The notes under the pieces: model-generated
Told to the model about the DNA's origin: nothing
Database searches by the model: none
What the model saw: only the letters and a program-made list of their open reading frames with translations
In this document: piece by piece, positions 11,260 to 21,321 of the stretch
How positions within the stretch are numbered: the first letter of the stretch is position 1
How the letters are laid out: every line of letters starts with the position of its first letter
Translations under genes and position numbers: made by a program
Assembly: GCA_009760885.1 (NCBI GenBank)
Contig: CM019703.1
Location: forward strand, 11,162,959 to 11,226,958
DNA length: 64,000 bases
Source of the DNA: Achatina immaculata
Lineage: Eukaryota > Mollusca > Gastropoda > Stylommatophora > Achatinidae
Direction of reading: 5' to 3'

Positions 11260-11385
11260 TGAGAGAAAGAAAAGTGACAAGAGAATTATCTGAGACTCAA
11301 ACCCTTGGCTTCACCTGTAGCGTGCAGCCGCCTAGCCACGAGAAACAGTGAACTACCCACTCGGCCATCAGACACTTCCAAAAAA
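11260..11385 (-). mobile_element. tRNA-derived SINE, second copy
   Basis: It aligns with the SINE at 7067-7195: AGAATTATCTGAGACTCAAA, then GCAGCCGCCTAGCCACGAGA and a degenerate A box. The B box has lost its consensus, so this is an older copy. Both are on minus. Confidence 0.65.
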
Positions 11386-11450
11386 GAAAAAAAAGTGAAT
11401 AGCCGAATCTTTCCTGCGGTTGAAATGGTTATATCCGAAAAGGATCAAAA

Positions 11451-11569
11451 TCAAGCGTCGTGCCGCGTGGCGTAGGCGATCATTTCTCTCCACAATTTCC
11501 TGTCTTTAGACTTGATTATGAGATCCGCCGGTGACTTTATTCCTAGCCACAATGACAGCCCATCCAGTA

Positions 11570-11614
<45 letters not shown>

Positions 11615-11880
11615 CCTCTGTCTCTTCTTCCGTCACTTTTTCCAGTTGCCACAGTGTGTTCCAATTTTCCTCTTCTCAGAAAATATCCTACAAATCTCGT
11701 TTGTCTGCCTATGATCTTTGCTTAATTTGCCTTTAAACTCCAGCCTCTCTTAAGAGTTCTTCGTTTGTTTTCTTAGCTGTCCATGGTACCTTCAACATCC
11801 TTCTTATGAACCACATTTCCATGGTCTCCATTTCTTGCTGTACTCTCTTATTCATGAACCATGCTTCACATCCAAAAAAA
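11451..11880 (-). mobile_element. LINE-D fragment containing (GA)n
   Basis: Minus frames give EMETMEMWFIRRMLKVPWTA, KKTNEE, REAGV, then a GA microsatellite, then KLLDGLSLWLGIKSP, ADLIIKSKDRKLW and REMIAYA. It is the 3' part of the same LINE found at 63385-63900 (plus) and 32155-32355. The 40-bp (TC)n at 11572-11611 lies inside the ORF, replacing the RGRQRE codons. Stops interrupt the region before it. Confidence 0.8.
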
Positions 11881-12559
11881 AAAAACAAAATTGGCTCGAT
11901 CATATCCCAAAAGGATATGAGGTCTTAACATATAACATGTATTATGGAACAAAAGCGCCTATTGTAGGGAACAGAAGCACCGACACAGAGACTTGTCACA
12001 TCAGCTCTAGAAACTGAATCTTTGACAAACACAAACCATACTAATTCATGAATTCAGTCACTGAATTGTTTTGATTTTTTAAACATGTGGCATTGGTGTG
12101 ATCTGATTTATGTTTGTTTTCAAGAATGCAATGTCTCTCTGCGAACTTCGCTTTAAAAAAAAATGTATGAAGAGTGAGTAATGTGAAGGGACAGAAGTTT
12201 TAATAGTCACTTGGTTAAGGCGCTCATTAATAAAGCAGATAGTCCAAGCTGAAACTCTGCCCAAACTGAAACTCTTTTTTGGGGATTTAAAAAAAAACAA
12301 ACTATTTTCTGTGTAACAGTTTATGGGTTAGTAGGCCTGTGACAGATGTTTATACCTTAGTACAGCAGTCGTTTAGGCAAGTGCTCATGTGAGCGTTGGT
12401 CATTTGGTCATGTGACTGATCTGCTATTGAACTTGGTCACTGGGGAGGGGTGTGGGGTGATAGGACTTTTGAAGGGAGAACGGCTGTGTGAAAGCTACGA
12501 GGATGGACGTATGAAAGTACGCACTATCCTTATCTTTCTACGTGACCGCTGAGAAAATT
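11881..12559. other. No gene recognised
   Basis: AT-rich sequence with A runs; nothing assignable. Confidence 0.4.
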
Positions 12560-12830
12560 GATTAAACATGGAGATACTGGACTTCTGCTTGGGCTCGCAA
12601 GGTAGTTCGCCAATTTTTCCTGTTTTCGCCGAGCTTTTCAACCTCATCAAGGGATATTATGCCTCTTAATTTGGCCTTTTTAAACAACGTCCTCTTTAGA
12701 GTTTCACGTGGTCTGCCTCTTTTTCTTCGGCCTATTGTGTTCCACTTGATAGCTTGTTTTGGGATTCTCTGACTGTTCCTTCTCGTCACGTGACCAACAA
12801 ATGTCCATCCCCTTTTCCTGATCAACCATG
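12560..12830 (-). mobile_element. LINE 3' fragment (GRRKRGRPRE type)
   Basis: An 87-codon minus frame reads RKRGWTFVGHVTRRNSQRI, PKQAIKWNTIGRRKRGRP, RETLKRTL, LDEVEKLGENRKNWRTTLRA. This is the classical C-terminal end of an endonuclease-reverse transcriptase LINE ORF. It shares the WxTTLRA ending with 9044-9136. The region upstream (RT core) is absent, so this is a 5'-truncated insertion. Confidence 0.8.
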
Positions 12831-13165
12831 AGACAGGTCATATGTAAATGAAACCAACCAAAGAAACCAACCAAGCATCAGGGATGTCATTGCTTACAAC
12901 ATAAATTATCGCACCGCTTGACTGCGCCGTACACGTACGAGGAGCAACCATGTACGTGTGGTTGTTACGGGCAAGTAGCATCAAGCTCGCTCTTAATCTT
13001 CTCCGCAGCAACGAGGCTTTATTATTCAGCGTATTAAACCGAAGAACATCTGTCTGTTAAACGATGCACAGCAAATTACTTCTAAAAACGTCCCTCATTA
13101 TTAAGTGGGAAAGATATTCTCATTACAGTTTTTTTTCCCAGAGACACACACACACACACACGCAG
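12831..13165. other. No gene; short hairpin and (CA)n
   Basis: ACACGTAC (12931-12938) and GTACGTGT (12952-12959) form an 8-bp inverted repeat with a 13-nt loop. A CA run lies at 13143-13162. No other feature was recognised. Confidence 0.4.
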
Positions 13166-13345
13166 GGCGTCGGGATGGTGAAGTGTTTAGCGCAGTCGTC
13201 TCTCATAGCCAAGATCGGGGATTAAAACACAACGGGAAGCGTCCCCATTAGTCTCGCTGTAGAAAAGGGTAGCGGGATCTTCTTTTTGCAGTCTTCGGAG
13301 GAAGGGCAACCAAGATAAACGCCAGCTTACCATCCTCTAGTGAGG
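13166..13345 (+). mobile_element. tRNA-derived SINE
   Basis: GGTGAAGTGTTTAGCGCAGT and a weak B box (GGGGATTAAAAC) form the head. GAAAAGGGTAGCGGGAT resembles the GGGTACC core of other copies, and GGAAGGGCAACCAAGAT with ACCATCCTCTAGTG matches the 3' module of the SINEs at 8.1 and 47.5 kb. The copy follows a CA microsatellite. Confidence 0.6.
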
Positions 13346-13779
13346 CGAAAGGTCAAGAAAAATACAGACGCTAGGAATTTAACACTTGAAGCTTCCATGA
13401 CTTGATACGGCTGAGTTCTCAGCGGTTGGAAACACACGCGCACATTGATGTGGCCGTGCTGTTGCTGTAACATATATATATATATAACCCAACTTCGTGC
13501 AGCACAGACGACTAACTCTGAATTAATATTCCAGTGTACGCTCCATTTTAATATAAGCAGCCGAACCACGGACAGCCAGTTGGTGACTCGAAAGCAAATT
13601 TAGAGGATTTGAAGGAAGATGCCACAGGAAAATTAAAAGAGTACACTGGAAAGAACTCGTGATGATCGAGGAAATAACCAAAACGAACCAGCTTGAGAAC
13701 ATTACTACAGGCGTCAAAACATTAAAAAGGAAAAGTCTGGGGCCCATGTTACGAAGGTTAAAAAAACAAGACACCCTTT

Positions 13780-13965
13780 ACCACCTTGACTTGGACACCT
13801 CAAGGAAAGAGAAACAGGCCATTAGAAAATGGTAACACTCAACACAGAAGAACTAAAGGAAGCGGCAAGGCATGGTCTGAGGTGACCCGAAAGACTTATG
13901 TCCATTGGGAGTACAGAGGACTGATGATGATGATGATGACGACGACGATGATGATGATGATCTTT
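13780..13965 (+). mobile_element. LINE 3' end with (TGA)n tail
   Basis: The plus frame reads LTWTPQGKRNRPLENGNTQH, then HSTQ/RRTKGSGKAWSEVT, YVHWEYRGL and (ATG)n with ACG variants. TWTPQGKR...TWRR...W..V...LCS is the standard end of one LINE group, here with a shift inside the R-rich part. The tail at 13921-13960 is a TGA/ATG/ACG microsatellite. Confidence 0.7.
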
Positions 13966-14104
13966 TCCCTTGTCAAGATTTCACATTGTAATAAGCAAGC
14001 AAGTCCAGTGCTGACAATACGATAAGGTGGAGTTTATTGCTTGGAACTTGATAGTGATGGATGATAAATGTAATGAGAAATATGTAGAACTACAGTTCTT
14101 CAGC

Positions 14105-15300
14105 TCAGCCATCAAACAGCCAGGCCATATAGCCGATATGAAGCTTCCATTCCAGACAAACAGTCAGGTCATATAACTAATATAAAGCTTCCATTCCAGA
14201 CAAACAGCCAGGCCATATAGCCGATATGAAGCTTCCATTCCAGACAAACAGTCAGGTCATATAACTAATATAAAGCTTCCATTCCAGACAAACAGTCAAT
14301 TCATATAACTAATATAAAGCTTCCATTCCAGACAAACAGTCAATTCATATAACTAATATAAAGCTTCCATTCCAGACAAACAGTCAATTCATATAACTAA
14401 TATAAAGCTTCCATTCCATTCCAAACAGTCAGGTCATATAACTAATATAAAGCTTCCATTCCAGACAAACAGTCAGGTCATATAGCCGATATGAAGCTTC
14501 CATTCCAGACAAACAGTCAGGTCATATAACTAATATAAAGCTTCCATTCCATTCCAAACAGTCAGGTCATAAACTAATATAAAGCTTCCATTCCAGACAA
14601 ACAGTCAATTCATATAACTAATATAAAGCTTCCATTCCAGACAAACAGTCAATTCATATAACTAATATAAAGCTTCCATTCCATTCCAAACAGTCAGGTC
14701 ATATAACTAATATAAAGCTTCCATTCCAGACAAACAGTCAGGTCATATAGCCGATATGAAGCTTCCATTCCAGACAAACAGTCAGGTCATATAACTAATA
14801 TAAAGCTTCCATTCCATTCCAAACAGTCAGGTCATAAACTAATATAAAGCTTCCATTCCATTCCAAACAGTCAGGTCATATAACTAATATAAAGCTTCCA
14901 TTCCAGACAAACAGTCAGGTCATATAGCCGATATGAAGCTTCCATTCCAGACAAACAGTCAGGTCATATAACTAATATAAAGCTTCCATTCCATTCCAAA
15001 CAGTCAGGTCATATAACTAATATAAAGCTTCCATTCCAGACAAACAGTCAGGTCATATAGCTGATATAAAGCTTCCATTCCAGACAAACAGTCAGGTCAT
15101 ATAGCCGACATGAAGCTTCCATTCCAGACAAACAGTCAGGTCATATAACTAATATAAAGCTTCCATTCCAGACAAACAGTCAGGTCATATAGCTGATATA
15201 AAGCTTCCATTCCAGACAAACAGTCAGGTCATATAGCCGACATGAAGCTTCCATTCCAGACAAACAGTCAGGTCATATAACTAATATAAAGCTTCCATTA
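14105..15300. repeat. 44-bp satellite with higher-order structure
   Basis: About 27 units of 44 bp, each carrying AAGCTTCCATTCC. Unit types: A (TAGCCGATATGAAGC), B (TAACTAATATAAAGC), B' (B with CCATTCCATTCC and no GACA), C (AGCTGATATAAAGC) and A2 (AGCCGACATGAAGC). In the middle the order B-A-B' recurs at least three times; near the right end B-C-A2 recurs twice. Two units lack TA in CATATAAC. The higher-order patterns imply amplification of multi-unit blocks. Confidence 0.95.
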
Positions 15301-15868
15301 AGACATCGAACGAAACATGTCGATAATTTTCGAAGATATACAGCCCAAAAAAAAAAACCCCATAATATAGCGAGCGACAAACAAACATATCCGCACCGGT
15401 CAAGCTTCAATTTGTTCTTGTTTCTCTGAAACACATCCGTGCATACCAGCCTTAACCCCACCAGGTCACGTGCTGTCAGCTTCTCGGACCTAAGCCAGTC
15501 ATTCAGAAACTCAACTCAGAAAATGCAAACATTAAATCATGGGCGTCCTCATCAAAAACCATAATGGGGTTTACAGCCGTAACATATACTGTTACAACAC
15601 TTCACATACAAAACACGTTTGCTAACTTCAAAACAAAAACCTTAAAGTAGCTATTTATTCTTTCTCACATTCTGTTACTGAAATAATTTCTATGGATTGC
15701 CATGTGTCCAGAAACTATTGAATAACATATTTTTTAAACCAAAATTAGTTAGTACCGGCATGCAAACAGAACTTTCTCCCCACACATATCTTGTAATTAT
15801 CAGAACTGTTTACGCCACTAACAGATTTTTTTTGTTTTTTAAACGTGGAAGAAGATTCGGTGACAAAC
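15301..15868. other. No gene recognised
   Basis: AT-rich unique sequence with no assignable frame or repeat. Confidence 0.4.
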
Positions 15869-16018
15869 TCAATCAGTGCGGAACTGTATTCGTTTCACTG
15901 TTCTGGTGGGGAACTGTATTCGTTTCATTGTTCTAGTGCGGAACTGTATTCGTTTCATTGTTCTAGTGCGGAAATGTATTCGTTTCATTGTTCTAGTGCG
16001 GAACTGTTCTCTAATCAG
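15869..16018 (+). repeat. 30-bp minisatellite
   Basis: GAACTGTATTCGTTTCATTG begins at 15881, 15911, 15941, 15971 and, degenerate, 16001. The exact 30-bp period lets a 106-codon frame (15845-16165) run through as repeated ELYSFHCSSA. The frame has no recognisable domain and is likely incidental. Confidence 0.85.
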
Positions 16019-16347
16019 TGTAAAGATTTTCAAACCCTGGCTTATCATACTCTATATCGTATGGAAGCAAGCATAGAAAGAATCACGGAGGCAGGCCCAC
16101 GAAGGCAGGCCCACGGAAGGCCAGGACGGCGCCCCGAAGTCAGTTACTACAAACACAGAAAGTAACACTCGTATACATACTCTTATAAAACAGAAGAAAA
16201 CAAATGGGGTCGCTGGATCCCTTCAACACCCCCGATCCCAGGGTTAAAAATCCAGATCCCATTCTCCTTCACTCTGTCTTCATCAGGCTTGTGTGGAAGT
16301 TTTAATCTCTGCAATCTGATATGTTACTGTTTTGTTATTGTTAAGTA

Positions 16348-17644
16348 CGAGGGACGTTGAGAAAGTAATGCACGACATAATTTTTTTCAGGAGCTGTTTA
16401 TTCAAAAAGCATGAAATTTATACACAATAAACATAGATATGTCATGTAAACATCGGTATTATTCAAGATAATCCCCATCAACTTGTACGGATTTACGCCA
16501 ACGTGAAACAAGTGCATCTGTTCCTAGCCCGCACCAGATTTTCTCTTGATTCTGTAGCCATTTTTGCATGAATTACTTCTTTGCCATCTTCAAATCTTAC
16601 CCCTCGGAGTGCATCTTTAAGTGGACCAAACAGATGGAAATCAGAGGGTGCCAAATCGGGACTACAGGGTGGATGGTGTAGTACAGTCCAACCCAATTTG
16701 GAGATTGCTTCCCTTGTTGCCAGACTTGTGTGAGGGCGCGCGTTGTCGTGAAGGAGAAGCAGGTCTGCTGGATTCTTATGTGGCCCCCAACTCTGCAAAA
16801 ACGTTGACTGAGTTTTTTTCAATGTCTTAATGTAAGTTTGCGAATTGATTGTCTCTCCTCTTGGCATAACACCCACAAGAATTACACCTTCAATGTCCCA
16901 AAAGACAGTGATCATGACCTTTCCAGCTGAAAGAGTTGTCTTGAATTTCTTTCTTCGTGGTGATTGCGGATGATGCCACTACATTGACAATCTTTTTGTC
17001 TCAGGTTCAAAATGATGTGCCCAGGTTTCGTCACCTGTTACGATCTTAGGCAAAAAGTTCTCTCCCTCAGCATTGAAACACTCCAACAATTCCGAAGAAA
17101 TTGCTTTCCTTTGTCATTTGTGAGACTTCGAGGAACCTATCTTGCGCAAACCTTAGAAAATCCGAGAGCTTTTATAACTGCATTTGCACTACCATTGCTG
17201 AGTGACAGCTTTAAGGCCAGTTGTTGAGTAGTGATGCGCTTATCAGTAAGAATAATGCCCTCAGCGCATTTCAACATTTCTGCCTTGGTGGCGATCATGC
17301 AAGTCCTTATTTCCACTTATTGATTCTTTGATTCTCTGAACCCAGCGACTGACTGTACTCCTGTCGACTGCAAAACTTTCATACACATCATATAAACGCT
17401 TGTGAGTGTTCACAACAGTTTCCTTCTCTGCAGCAAGAAATTCTATCACAATTCGCTGCTTATATCGCAAGTGGCTAACACGCTCCAATTTCAACGGTTA
17501 GGGCAGCCATATTCTTTGGCCGGTTGAGTTGCAATTTGGTTCACACAATCGGCACATGCTATATTTAAAGTGTGCAAAATGCCATGCTATCATCATTATC
17601 AGCTGAAAAAAAAATGTGGTGCATTACTTTCTGAACGCCCCTCG
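16348..17644 (-). mobile_element. Mariner transposon, complete but inactive
   Basis: A 1297-bp Tc1/mariner element. The left terminus CGAGGGACGTTGAGAAAGTA and the complement of the right terminus CGAGGGGCGTTCAGAAAGTA form inverted repeats of about 31 bp with roughly three mismatches. TA dinucleotides flank both ends (16346-16347 and 17645-17646), the standard mariner target duplication. Length and architecture match full-size mariners; the transposase gene lies on minus and is broken. Confidence 0.95.
16493..17494 (-). pseudogene. Mariner transposase pseudogene (DD34D)
   Basis: The transposase would cut and paste the flanking element by binding its inverted repeats. The N-terminal part (17494-17261) shows a helix-turn-helix-like segment ending SRWVQRIKES. 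The first catalytic Asp is in VTGDETWAHHFEPETKR (about 17030-16980). The other two are in LLHDNARPH and SPDLAPSDFHLF, with 34 residues between them, hence DD34D. WDIEGVILV and LPRGET-like motifs are present. A frameshift near 17261, a stop before the first Asp and a stop shortly after it (a likely Gln-to-stop change) inactivate it. The last 140 codons are open. Confidence 0.93.
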
Positions 17645-17924
17645 TACGTCCTTGACATGCCTCGTTTTTTTCTTCTTGGCAGCTAATGTCAAGATGGCAA
17701 TTTTGTTCTATCTATTAACAAATATAATGTTCTATGCGTTTATTTAATTTATCTTGCGGCTTATTGTTTCACGAAGTCTGTGATTTGAAATCTTTTGGAA
17801 TCTGATCGATTCCCTTAAAACGCATTACCATGTTCTCTGCGATTCGCTTCACAATAAGTTGAGGTATTCCTTTATTCGCTGCTTAATTATCTTAATCATT
17901 AACGTTATAGCAGTTGCTACATTT

Positions 17925-17965
17925 ATCATTATCATCATTATCATTATTATCATCATCATCATCGT
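17925..17965. repeat. (ATC)n/(TTA)n microsatellite
   Basis: TCATTATTATCATCATCATC and similar runs sit directly before a tRNA-like SINE head. Confidence 0.85.
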
Positions 17966-18040
17966 CGACAGGTTGAGTGATTAGGTGCTAAATTTACTAA
18001 TCCAGTGGTACTGTTCGAGTCCCAGCACTGGAATTTTTTC
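17964..18040 (+). mobile_element. tRNA-like SINE head
   Basis: GTTGAGTGATTAGGTGC (A-box-like) and TGTTCGAGTCCCAGCACTGG (B box) are spaced as in a tRNA with a long variable region. The body after it is not recognised, so only the promoter-bearing head is called. Confidence 0.5.
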
Positions 18041-18419
18041 TTCTTTTTGTGTACACACCAAAACGGCCCCAGAGTTCATCCATCCTCTACAAATTGGTGG
18101 CAGAGAAATCTTGGAAGGTAAATGCTGCCGGGTATGAAACTGACCGCATCACATTTTCGTATGCCGAAGGTTGTGGAAATGCGGGCCTAACACCACGTTC
18201 TCAATATTCCTTAACGGCATGGAAAAGGAGACGTTACCTTTTACCTTTACATTGCCACCAGCAACAGCATAGGGTGCTATTCCAGAATCAGGCTTTTCTG
18301 CATAACTTTCAATGCTTGTCATTTAGTCAGTCAGGATTTTCAGTTGTACCGTCGTATCTTAATTTACTTTCATTTTATCTTTCCTGTTGTACCGTCAGGT
18401 GTCGAGGGGAGATGCTAAA

Positions 18420-18790
18420 ATTGGCGGCGGGGGGGGGGGGGGGGGGGGGGGGAATTCGGGCATCCTATCCATCTTTTCCGAGCTCTTCCTCTTGACCCAT
18501 GTCCTGCAAGCTCTTTGCTTGAAATCCATCGCGGCTGGCTGTATATAATTCTCTTTAAGTGGCCAAACCACTTAATTCTTAGTTTTTCTGTGTATTGTTG
18601 GCATGGTGTAGTCCCTACCAGTTGTCCTATGTCGTCATTTCTTAGCCTATCCCTCCAAGTAACGTCTGCTGCTTTTCTTAGGCATCTCATTTCACATGTA
18701 GATATTTTATTTCACTGTTTCTTGGTCAGTGCCCGTGTCTGATATTTGTAGCACAACGCTGGTATACATATGATGTTAATTAGATGTTTT
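18420..18790 (-). mobile_element. LINE reverse-transcriptase fragment
   Basis: The minus frame reads MRCLRKAADVTWRDRLRNDD, IGQLVGTTPCQQYTEKLRIK, WFGHLKRI and GSRGRARKRWIGC. This is the thumb and C-terminal part of a LINE RT (EMRCLR...TRRDRIRN...KWFGHL...GRPRKRW). It ends in a homopolymer, C on minus (plus G run about 18428-18452). Stops upstream break the frame. Confidence 0.75.
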
Positions 18791-19046
18791 TAGGTTTCCA
18801 GTGGTAAGAGAAAACTAAATAATAGCATATTGATACTTTCATATCGAACAGTTTAAATACTTTATCTGTCGATCTTCCTCTGGCTTTCATTTCAATCTTT
18901 TATGTTCGTCTTGTTGTTTCAATTACCCTCTTGATGTAGTTGTTCACATTCATCACGTGACATCTTAGCGTTGTACAAGCAGGATTACTTGCTCATGGAT
19001 AATTAAGATGAACGCCGAGCATTTGAAAACGGAGAATATCTACCTT

Positions 19047-19311
19047 AAAGCGATGCACATTATCAAGGAAAGACGCTGGCGATGGTTGGGACATGTGCTC
19101 CGAATGACTGACAACTCACTACCAAAAATAGCACTACGATAGACACCATAGGGGAACAGAAGTAAGGGTAGACCAAAACATACATGGAGAAGAACAACAG
19201 AAAGGATGTTGAGCAATAGAGGGCTCACCTGGGCAAGAACAGAAAAAAAGGCAAAGGACAGGCATTTGTGGAAAACCTTGCGGAAGCCCCATGTCCCCTG
19301 GACACTTAAGG

Positions 19312-19357
<46 letters not shown>

Positions 19358-19363
19358 TGCACA
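19047..19363 (+). mobile_element. LINE-B fragment with 13-bp target duplication
   Basis: Contains ERRWRWLGHVLRMTDNSLPK, then RKGRPKHTWRRTTERMLSNR, GLTWARTEKKAKDRHLWKTL, then AAGGTTC and (AG)n. It is bounded by AAAGCGATGCACA at 19047-19059 and again at 19351-19363, an exact 13-bp direct repeat immediately after the GA tail. The insertion is only about 290 bp, heavily 5'-truncated. A TAG and a frameshift make it noncoding. Confidence 0.85.
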
Positions 19364-19815
19364 GCGAGGTATAACTTCATTCCATACTTTCCCAGAATTC
19401 ACTGCAGGAATGAGGATCAGATGTCATTGTGAAGTATATCTTCATTCCATACATTCCCAGAATTCACTGCAGGAATGAGGATCAGAAGTCATTGTGAAGT
19501 ATATCTTCATTCCATACATTCCCAGAATTCACTGCAGGAATGAGGATCAGAAGTCATTGTGAAGTATATCTTCATTCCATACCATCCCAGAATTCACTGC
19601 AGGAATGAGGATCAGAAGTCATTGTGAAGTATATCTTCATTCCATACATTCCCAGAATTCACTGCAGGAATGAGGATCAGAAGTCATTGTGAAGTATATC
19701 TTCATTCCATACATTCCCAGAATTCACTGCAGGAATGAGGATCAGAAGTCATTGTGAAGTATATCTTCATTCCATACCATCCCAGAATTCACTGCAGGAA
19801 TGAGGATCAGAAACT
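19351..19815. repeat. 65-bp minisatellite with trimeric order
   Basis: Seven copies with GAATTC at 19395, 19460, 19525, 19590, 19655, 19720 and 19785. Units 4 and 7 read CCATACCATCCC where units 2, 3, 5 and 6 read CCATACATTCCC, so units 2-4 and 5-7 form two 195-bp trimers. Each unit includes CATTCC...GGAATG, a small inverted repeat. Copies are otherwise almost identical, so the array is recent. Confidence 0.92.
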
Positions 19816-19983
19816 GCACGTCATTATTAAGGTTAATCCAAAACAGGTTGCATGGCGTTGTCAACTACCTAAGGTAGACTGCAATATTCTTTAGGGATAT
19901 CCATCTTGACGTCTGAGAATTTTGGGGAAAAAAGAAGAAGAAGAAGAAGAATACCTGTCACAATACCCTTTAGACACACAAAC

Positions 19984-20217
19984 CCGAGAACCATTGTTTC
20001 ACCAAAGTCTCGTCTGAGGTCTCTCCCAATTTCCATGACACTGGTGGCCAGGAAATGTAATTGATTAACTTTGAAAGAGCTTCTTTTAACACGCTCGGAT
20101 CTTGTGTTCCCTGTAGGAGTAGCAGTGCTTGATTTACACTGAGTTGTCCTGGTTTACGACTCTGCGTCACACGAGATCTCTCTGGAATTTGGAGAATTCT
20201 ATAAAGGTCGTGGAGAA
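19984..20217 (-). CDS. Candidate internal exon, unknown protein
   Basis: Function unknown. An open minus frame of 78 codons (234 bp) reads VLHDLYRILQIPERSRV, KPGQLSVNQALLLLQGTQD, PSVLKEALSKLINYISWPP, then ETLVKQWFSG. Composition is balanced and helix-forming (Leu-rich amphipathic segments, as in HEAT or armadillo-like solenoids), unlike the surrounding repeats. A plausible acceptor (CCCTAATCAG) precedes it and a weak donor (GGG|GTTTGT type) follows; a stop lies just past the donor. It may be a host-gene exon or part of an unrecognised element. I do not recognise the family. Confidence 0.35.
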
Positions 20218-20248
20218 CTGATTAGGGACATGATTTTCAAAAGGAGAT

Positions 20249-20254
<6 letters not shown>

Positions 20255-20287
<33 letters not shown>

Positions 20288-20320
20288 AAAAGGCAAGTCC
20301 TGCAAATGGATCTTACAAAA

Positions 20321-20368
<48 letters not shown>
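20255..20368. repeat. (GA)n and (CT)n in inverted arrangement
   Basis: A GA run (about 20255-20283) and a CT run (about 20322-20368) are separated by roughly 38 bp, so the two tracts are complementary and could pair as a hairpin. The CT run is probably the (GA)n tail of the minus-strand repeat at 20369-20620. Confidence 0.85.
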
Positions 20369-20369
<1 letters not shown>

Positions 20370-20620
20370 ATGCACTCATACCTTTAAGTACTAATTTACG
20401 TCGCGAGGAGGTCAGTGTAGCACCTCTCTGAAGTTTGTCCCTCTGGTCGACTGCTTCCTTGGTCTAATGCTAGCGGAGGCTCTCTCTCTCCTTATAGCCT
20501 TAGAATCAACTCTGCTGATGCTGTTGTGACGTCCGTCAGGATAGGAACTACCGGTCACAATGACTTACTTCATCCCTGGGCCCGAATCTTCCATCCAGTC
20601 TTCTGACAAGAGTCAGTCAC
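20369..20620 (-). other. ORF-bearing repeat candidate with (GA)n tail
   Basis: One minus frame reads LSEDWMEDSGPGMK, stop, VIVTGSSYPDGRHNSISRV, DSKAIRRERASASIRPRKQ, STRGTNFREVLH, stop. The sequence then reaches AAAGGTATGAGTGCATTAGA and a long GA run. The layout (protein-like stretch, then simple-repeat tail) suggests the 3' end of a retroelement, but a pair of host exons is possible: AA|GTAAGT at about 20568 is a consensus donor. I do not recognise the protein. Confidence 0.35.
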
Positions 20621-20625
20621 TGTGA

Positions 20626-20990
20626 GAAGGCTTCATGATACCAGACTAGGGGTATACACCACCCAGGAATAAGTACAAGGCTTCATGATACCAGACTAGG
20701 GGTATACACCACCCAGGAATAAGTACAAGGCTTCATGATACCAGACTAGGGGTATACACCACCCAGGAATAAGTACAAGGCTTCATGATACCAGACTAGG
20801 GGTATACACCACCCAGGAATAAGTACAAGGCTTCATGATACCAGACTAGGGGTATACACCACCCAGGAATAAGTACAAGGCTTCATGATACCAGACTAGG
20901 GGTATACACCACCCAGGAATAAGTGCAAGGCTTCATGATACCAGACTAGGGGTATACACCACCCAGGAATAAGTACCACATTCAGAGATC
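20626..20990. repeat. 50-bp minisatellite, near-perfect
   Basis: CCAGACTAGGGGTATACACC starts at 20641 and every 50 bp to 20941 (seven copies). Copies are identical apart from one substitution (AAGTAC to AAGTGC, about 20924). Such uniformity implies very recent expansion or gene conversion. Confidence 0.95.
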
Positions 20991-21091
20991 GTTTATACAG
21001 TGTTAATGCCCACAGGCAGTGCCATTAATGAAAATAAGAAAGTAAAAAGCTACACTTATTTTATCCTGTACTAAGAGATTAATTTACATAA

Positions 21092-21243
21092 TTATAAACA
21101 GATGGCTGCAAGACATAGTTGATGATCTGCAAATGGATGCATCAGCAGCAGGCCATCTTGCTCACAACCGAGAGGCCTACAGGAGTGCTGTTTGGGAGGC
21201 AAAGTTCCACAAGGGACATGCAAGTGAATGAATGAATGAATTA
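21092..21243 (+). mobile_element. LINE-E 3' end with (TGAA)n tail
   Basis: The plus frame reads DDLQMDASAAGHLAHNREAY, RSAVWEAKFHKGHASE, followed by GAATGAATGAATGAATT. The REAYRSAVWEAKFxxGHAS block recurs in the 73-bp insertion at 43638-43710. It is the last part of a LINE ORF (Dxx-W-R-x-AV-x-EAK). Confidence 0.65.
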
Positions 21244-21321
21244 TAAACATAAACGTCAAAAACCGTTGTGGATACAATGTTCACCTAACGAGCAGCACAA
21301 ACAAAACAAAAAACTAGGGAG

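Noticed and set aside
12931..12959. 8-bp inverted repeat as a terminator or regulatory hairpin
   Set aside because: Short and isolated; expected by chance in 64 kb.
18049..18495. 148-codon plus frame
   Set aside because: It ends in a poly-Gly run caused by the G homopolymer and overlaps a minus-strand LINE.
20641..20990. Regular 50-bp array resembling a CRISPR locus
   Set aside because: No unique spacers between units, eukaryotic context and no cas genes; an ordinary tandem repeat.
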